Made by a program: the position numbers and the translations under genes
The notes under the pieces: generated by a model
The model's database searches: none
Told to the model about the DNA's origin: nothing
Seen by the model: only the letters and a program-made list of their open reading frames with translations
Origin: Pomacea canaliculata
Taxonomy: Eukaryota; Mollusca; Gastropoda; Architaenioglossa; Ampullariidae
Length of the DNA stretch: 64,000 nt
Direction: 5' to 3'
Assembly: GCF_003073045.1 (NCBI RefSeq)
Contig: NC_037603.1
Span: 16,064,192-16,128,191, forward strand
Shown: positions 59,100-64,000 of the stretch, one piece after another
How the letters are laid out: the number at the start of each line of letters is the position of its first letter
Position numbering within the stretch: the stretch's first letter is position 1

Positions 59100-59265
59100 A
59101 GGAGGAGGCACAAAATCATCCATAGTCACCAAAAGTTACGGGGCCGAGACCCGACTGGTTCAGAACTAATAAAAGCGGCTGTGACACGGGGTCAGAATAG
59201 TTGGAAAGTTTAGCTCTAGAATCGCCTCAGTTATGCTCCCCATACATATAGTGCCAACCCTAACC
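59100..59265 (-). pseudogene. Degenerate 18S fragment fused to a promoter-like box
   Basis: TAGTCACCAAAAGTTACGGG, GACTGGTTCAGAACTAATAA and TTTAGCTCTAGAATCGCC follow the order of 57400-57510 in the 18S copy, with heavy divergence. The text then passes straight into TGCTCCCCATACATATAGTG (59234-59253), a worn copy of the promoter box. It marks the right edge of the rDNA-derived block. Confidence 0.65.
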
Positions 59266-60234
59266 TTCCCTGCCTTGTGCCTCGCCCCCTTCCCACCCGT
59301 TTAACCGGGTGGATGCTATTTACCGGGTAAACGAGTTGGCGGAAGGCAGTGGGAGTCTTTCTAGCGGCAGTCAACCGGCGTCTGCAGGTCATGTAAGTGA
59401 TGTAAATAAACACAACACTGTTTCCTAACAAGTCACAAAACAACAATGGTGGAGAATTTCTGGGAATATAGGCCACTACCACAGGGAACCTCGGTGGTTG
59501 TGTTTGCTGTCAACGTGGTTGTCACGCAGCCAAGTGTGATGACCATCAGCGGCTTGATCACACCTCTCCACGGGGGCCGGTCGACTCGACCATCAGTTGA
59601 TTGAAATACGCCACAGGTCGACTGGTCCTCAACCCTGTCATCTATTCCAGAACTCACCCATGAAATAAATCCATTTTGATGTACTGTCCTTTTTGGTTCT
59701 TGCTTGATGGATGTCGAACTTGCTTCTCACGCGCACAGGTGTGTGTGTGCTCAGATGAAAAATTAGAGGGCGGGTTCAGCTTGTTGAGTTGTTTTTAACA
59801 AATATATTTATTTATTTCGCTAAATGACTAATTGGAATCAACGAGAGCAGTAAATCTCACCTGTCACATCTTACAAAACTATAATGTGTGATAATTAATC
59901 TCATCCATCACACGTGGCCCAATGGTGGGGCATGAAAGTGATGCATTTGAATGAGAGAAGGTACAGAAGAACGAACAGTTCGCATACACTTGTTGCTATA
60001 TACATGAGCGGGAATTTCAGTTGTGTGTCACGATGGCAGACGACTTCTGTGATCTCAAAACAAACCAAACTATTGCATGCATGCGCGTTGATATGTAAGT
60101 GTGTGTGCGCGCGTACGCCATGCGTTTACCACTATACGCCTTCTACATCTTGCCCCAAGCCATTACACCTGTTTAGATGGAGATGGCCCCGAACCTGGTT
60201 ATATTCGAAAGATTCCTCTGCAAGGTATGAACAG
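59266..60234. other. Edge of the rDNA block and flank
   Basis: Contains small inverted ACCCGTTTAACCGGGT and TTTACCGGGTAAA palindromes (59295-59330). A 52-codon frame from ATG 59446 (MVENFWEYRPLPQGTSVVVF...) has no support beyond being open. No gene is called. Confidence 0.4.
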
Positions 60235-60410
60235 AGTGGGATCTGAGTGTAAGCCAGGTATTTGTACATCACATGTCTCTGGCTGAGTGGTTCTACAAGC
60301 ATCCCCATCCCGAAATGAAATTGCTGGCAAGAGAAAAAGGGTATTCAAGTGTTTTCGAGAAAGTCTGGCACATGCTGTGTGGATCCTTAGAGGAACCAAA
60401 CTGTCTTTGA
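60235..60410 (+). CDS. Candidate terminal exon or small ORF, unknown
   Basis: After an ATGAACAG acceptor-like site the frame reads WDLSVSQVFVHHMSLAEWFY and continues KHPHPEMKLLAREKGYSSVF, EKVWHMLCGSLEEPNCL, then TGA at 60408-60410. The amino-acid pattern (aromatic and charged residues well spaced) looks like real protein. An ATG lies at 60273. A possible preceding mini-exon ends at CTGCAAG/GTATGA (60224). No domain is recognised. It may also be a fragment of a dead gene. Confidence 0.36.
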
Positions 60411-60658
60411 TATTTTGAGTTCAGTTACCCCCAAAGAAATATCACAGCTGACTTTTTTAAACAAAGGATTTTAAATACAAACTATACGAAAACTTTTGAA
60501 AGAGAGATTTTTGTTTTATTTAGTGTCTAGACTGCTCGTAAAAAGCGAAAGACCAAAAAGTGTGATAGCAGATTTCACATGTGACAGAAGCCCATAACCC
60601 CGAGTCCATTGTTGACCCCGATCTCGAAGTGTTCTCTTTCTGCTTATCTCAGTCTCAC

Positions 60659-60730
60659 CTGCCTGCTTACGTCTTTGTCTTGACGATAAATGGCGTCCTT
60701 CACCTGTGAACACAGCTCACTGACCGACAT
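60659..60730 (-). CDS. Candidate first coding exon, minus strand
   Basis: ATG at 60730 opens 24 codons, MSVSELCSQVKDAIYRQDKD then VSRQ, ended by CAG/GTGAGA, a good donor in phase 0. The remaining exons would lie to the left. No family is recognised from so short a stretch. It faces the plus-strand candidate at 60235, so at most one of the two may be real. Confidence 0.4.
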
Positions 60731-63232
60731 CGTGATACAGGACAGGTATGGCAATGTAAACGCTGACTCTAGCTAGTGTCAAGAACGACCGCAGATGAAA
60801 ATCTTGATGGAAGACAACGATGGAAAAATCGACTGCCATCTTGGACATCAACGTGTGTCCGCGCCCACTGGCGCACCTGTGAAATGAATTTTTATTTCAT
60901 ACGTGTTTGTATGTATGTATGCGTGTCAATGTAAATGTACATTTAGTCTCCAACTCAAAACTTGAATTATTTAATTTGATTGCAAAGAAGCAAAGTTTCT
61001 ATCATGGGCAAAGATCCAAATCTGTGCACAGGTTTTTGAATTATTTGAATTACTTCTCTGGAAGATAAACCGTTCTCGTACTTCTTCTACACGAAAGCAA
61101 GAATGAACCAGAAGGATGTAAACACAATCACTACAAGACTACAGTAGTGGTATTAACAAGTCAACGGCCTTACAGCAAGAAGGGCTTGACTGTGTGGCAG
61201 CCATCAGACCCACATAGATAGTGGGCAATGCTATGAGGACATCACGATGGTCGTGACTGGAACGTGGACACAGCGCGTGCACACTGAACTCAAGTCGGGC
61301 ACTCAACAATTAAAAAACAAAAGTCAAACTTTCGAACTCTGCAGCACAGACATTTGTTTACTACGACTTTCTAGGTATACCGTGTCTAAGATTTCAGGCT
61401 TCAATTAAACTTTAGAATAGATATACCAAGAAGATGGTAGAAGGTAATGAAAATCGTCCAGAAATAAATGCATTGGTTTAAGGAGAAAGCATAATCAGAA
61501 AGTTCATTTTGTTTTTGTTTTGATTTTTTTTTTGTTGAAACAGTAGCCCAAAAATACAATAAAAAAAACAGCACAAGTTATTAAAGCTCACGTGACAGGG
61601 TAAGTCACTAGAAGTCGCGTGACATTGTGGTCTACTTGCCCGAGGTGAGAACAAAAACGAACAGGACATTGTAAAACATACTCCTGAGTATATACAGGAT
61701 AGTTCTTTTCATTTTTTTTCTTTTTTTCTCTATATTCTTCCTCATCTATCCACTCACCCACGCACAAACTCACACACTCACTCACTCGCAAGCACCGACT
61801 AGTTAGTCTATTAGCTCATCTATTATCTCCTCGATTGGGTTCCCTTCCTTCACGTCCTACACCATTGGTATTAACCTGATGCTGACCAACAACCACAACA
61901 AGCTAATCTTCAGCTTGGACAAGGGTCCAGCTCGACATTTTCCACAAAGCAGTCATAAGATGAGATACAGCAGTCAACTGAAATCTTTACTGGTCATGGG
62001 GTCAGTTTTTTGTCCTCACAGAATTGCGTCAGTCGTCATTCTTATCGCTTCCTAACGATCGTGAGGTCGTTCTGTAGTATTTTAAGTTTGTTGGGCAGGA
62101 AAGGAGGCAGACACGGGAGGTGGTTTTAATCTTCTGTGTACCTTTTTTTTCTTTTACACATTCGACACTTATCTTACTTTGCATTCTGGGCAAAACTGGT
62201 ATAAAAAGGACCCCCACCTGTTCACGCTATCTGACATTGGATCATCAGGTGAGAAACTATTTTCACTTTCTCTCGCACGAAAACAAAATTCCGTTGAAAG
62301 AATTTGCTACGTTTGAGATGGTTTGAATATAGGATGTTATCCGTCACATTTAAAAGTAACAAACAAATCTCGCATGTTGCCAGAGTATCAAAACTATTTA
62401 ATAGTAAAAAGAAGAAATAAAATAATAAAAAAAACATCCTGACAACAATAAACCCATGACGAACTGTAATGGAAATACTTTCTGAAGATTGGAAGGAAGA
62501 TACAACCTTACTTACGGGGTTTAGAGACACTCACTGACACCTGAACAGACAGCTTCTGTCAGACAATCATTAAATATTTCTGTAATTATCTACTTTCTGT
62601 GTCTGCCCATGAACTTTCAAAACGTATGTGGAGTTTCCAGATATGGCGCGAGTAATTCAGGAGAAGGGTTTAATTTAGCAACTTCTTCTTCAAGTACGAA
62701 GGTTTGGTGATTACAGAAAAATGTTTAAAACATTCTTTTCTACTGCGTCATATGAAGACAAAAGTAATAGATGATAACCTTTTCTCTACACCCCCTACCT
62801 CCACCACATCTTTTCATTCAGTATTCTTACAACATTCCCTTCTTTCTATTCTGTCGAAAAAGACAGACGGAATGACAACAAGAGTGCAATTTTTATCCAT
62901 TTTTTTTTTTTTTACTATGGGCTGAGCTGAATAAAAAAATTAAGGGACTACTCCGTTTCTGTTCTCGAGATACAAGCCTTCTAAACATCACAATGCGCAG
63001 AAAGAGGTCTGAATATGACTTACCATATATGGTTACAGCTCTCCTATAGCCCTAACATTATAAGTGTATCCTCATAATTTCTGATGCCAGAGTCTTTTAA
63101 CCTGTGTGTGTGGAGGCAAGTATCTGTAAATACTATCATGAACCGAGCTACGCAAAATATAATTTGCACCTTTTTGCATCATTTTAAATCAGAAAATAAA
63201 AAAAGTATCGGATTTTTCCAGAACTGCCCACC
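60731..63232. other. Intergenic, 5' flank of gene B
   Basis: No coding block that I can support. There are short poly-A/poly-T tracts (61524-61535, 62899-62914). The AT-rich AGAAAATAAAAAAAGTATCG stretch just before gene B may be part of its promoter or leader. Confidence 0.4.
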
Positions 63233-63928
63233 ATGAAGGTTGCTGTTGTTGTCGTGCTGCTTCTCGTCGCTGGTCAGCTGCCCAAGAATGAGGCTGCCTT
63301 CCTGAGTTCGCTCGGGGACTTCTTCAGCAGCGCCTTGGAGTCGTTCAGCAACACGGCACTGCAAGCGCTCGCCAACGTTGGAGAGCGACTTCTCCGCAAT
63401 GTGACTGCAACCACCACAGGCCTCTTGTCGGAGACAGGACAAAGTGTGTCTAAATACATATTATATATACTATTGATATGTGCTACATATACTTTACAAA
63501 GCCTTTATCCAATACATCTGTATTCAGCTTCGCTCTTTCTTTGCATGAAAAAAACACTTGAAGTGATTCCTTGCTCCAAATGATTTTCAAATGATTTCTT
63601 TGTGAGATCAGCGCTCTTTTCCACAATTATTACTACCATTAAAAAAAAAAATTGTTCGGGTTGTTAAAAAAATTGGTACGCATGCGAATAGATACCGACT
63701 CAGCGTGCATGTTGTTTCTACTAACCTTATCAGACTTCTTCTGTTACCAAACAAACTAAAGCGCTAAGGCATGCTCCTTAGGAGACTGTCGGACTGTTTG
63801 TGTCGATGCTTGTCATTGTATAACCCAAACCTTTACTTTAACTGTTTTGCAGTGTTGCTCTTTGAACTCGGCGACCTCGCAAACTCTAAGAGCGGAACCG
63901 GAAGTACAGGTGGAAAGCGTGACCTCAG
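63233..63928 (+). CDS. Secreted helical protein, paralogue of gene A ('gene B', partial)
   Basis: Exon 1 63233-63443 and exon 2 63853-63928; later exons are beyond the window. It begins MKVAVVVVLLLVAGQLPKNE, a signal peptide in a good start context (CCACCATGA). The mature part FLSSLGDFFSSALESFSNTA and LQALANVGERLLRNV is amphipathic helix with an NVT glycosylation site. Exon 2 ends SGTGSTGGKRDLR. Compare gene A: FQSLGSVFSTTFDSLT, NLLHNL and GGTPATGKRNIAE. Exon 2 here and exon 3 of gene A are both 76 nt, entering in phase 1 and leaving in phase 2. Gene B's first exon (211 nt) covers the part that gene A splits into two exons (120 + 85 nt). Function unknown. Confidence 0.75.
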
Positions 63929-64000
63929 GTGACCCTTACTGACTTTCCTGACTAAAGTCACCATAAATTTGTCTTCAAAATGGGAACTCTGCAAGCTATA

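Noticed and set aside
59446-59604. 52-codon frame MVENFWEYRPLPQGTSVVVF...
   Set aside because: Open but isolated: no recognisable domain, no splice partner, and an overlapping 74-codon frame on the opposite strand.
1-64000. CRISPR arrays, bacterial operons, riboswitches
   Set aside because: Introns, poly(A) signals and animal repeat families show a eukaryotic nuclear window. The tandem arrays lack the spacer pattern of CRISPR.

Overview
This looks like animal nuclear DNA from a mollusc, most likely a gastropod. It has AT-rich introns with GT/AG borders, small exons, many decayed DNA transposons and LINEs, and an evectin-type PH gene. It also has 18S rRNA-like sequence with an ordinary animal 5' end. 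The species cannot be fixed from the window; mollusc is an inference from the 18S text and the repeat mix. No computation was run: exon borders come from reading splice sites and phases by eye.

Left part (1-39 kb), single-copy genes in repeat-rich DNA. On the minus strand: exon 1 of a secreted S28 serine peptidase (943-1146), an unidentified multi-pass membrane protein (4107 to about 13284), and a small Pro/Tyr/His-rich protein in four exons (13268-16479). On the plus strand: an evectin/PLEKHB2-type PH protein (24894-27814) and a secreted helical protein of about 251 residues, 'gene A' (32410-35621). Its first intron is largely a 34-bp minisatellite seeded at the splice donor. A paralogue, 'gene B', starts at 63233 and runs off the right edge. 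A and B share an exon of exactly 76 nt with the same phases and a GT..TG.KR motif. Between the genes lie a Tigger-like element, a mariner, a hAT MITE, three copies of a palindromic MITE, LINE tails and several tandem arrays.

Middle-right part (39-59.3 kb), an rDNA-derived block on the minus strand. Two units each carry a promoter-like box, about 0.5 kb of external-spacer-like sequence and the first ~1.1 kb of a diverged 18S rRNA gene. No 5.8S or 28S was seen. The spacer is built from copies of a short CACCAGACCCTCC motif and repeats the promoter-like box several more times, as rDNA spacer promoters do. One 18S copy is split by a Ty3/gypsy-type LTR retrotransposon fossil (41056-47096) with a 5-bp target duplication. 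The spacer between the units holds a 5.4-kb L1/Tx1-like LINE (50009-55470).

Right part (59.3-64 kb): sparse, with two candidate small exons on opposite strands near 60.2-60.7 kb, then the start of gene B.
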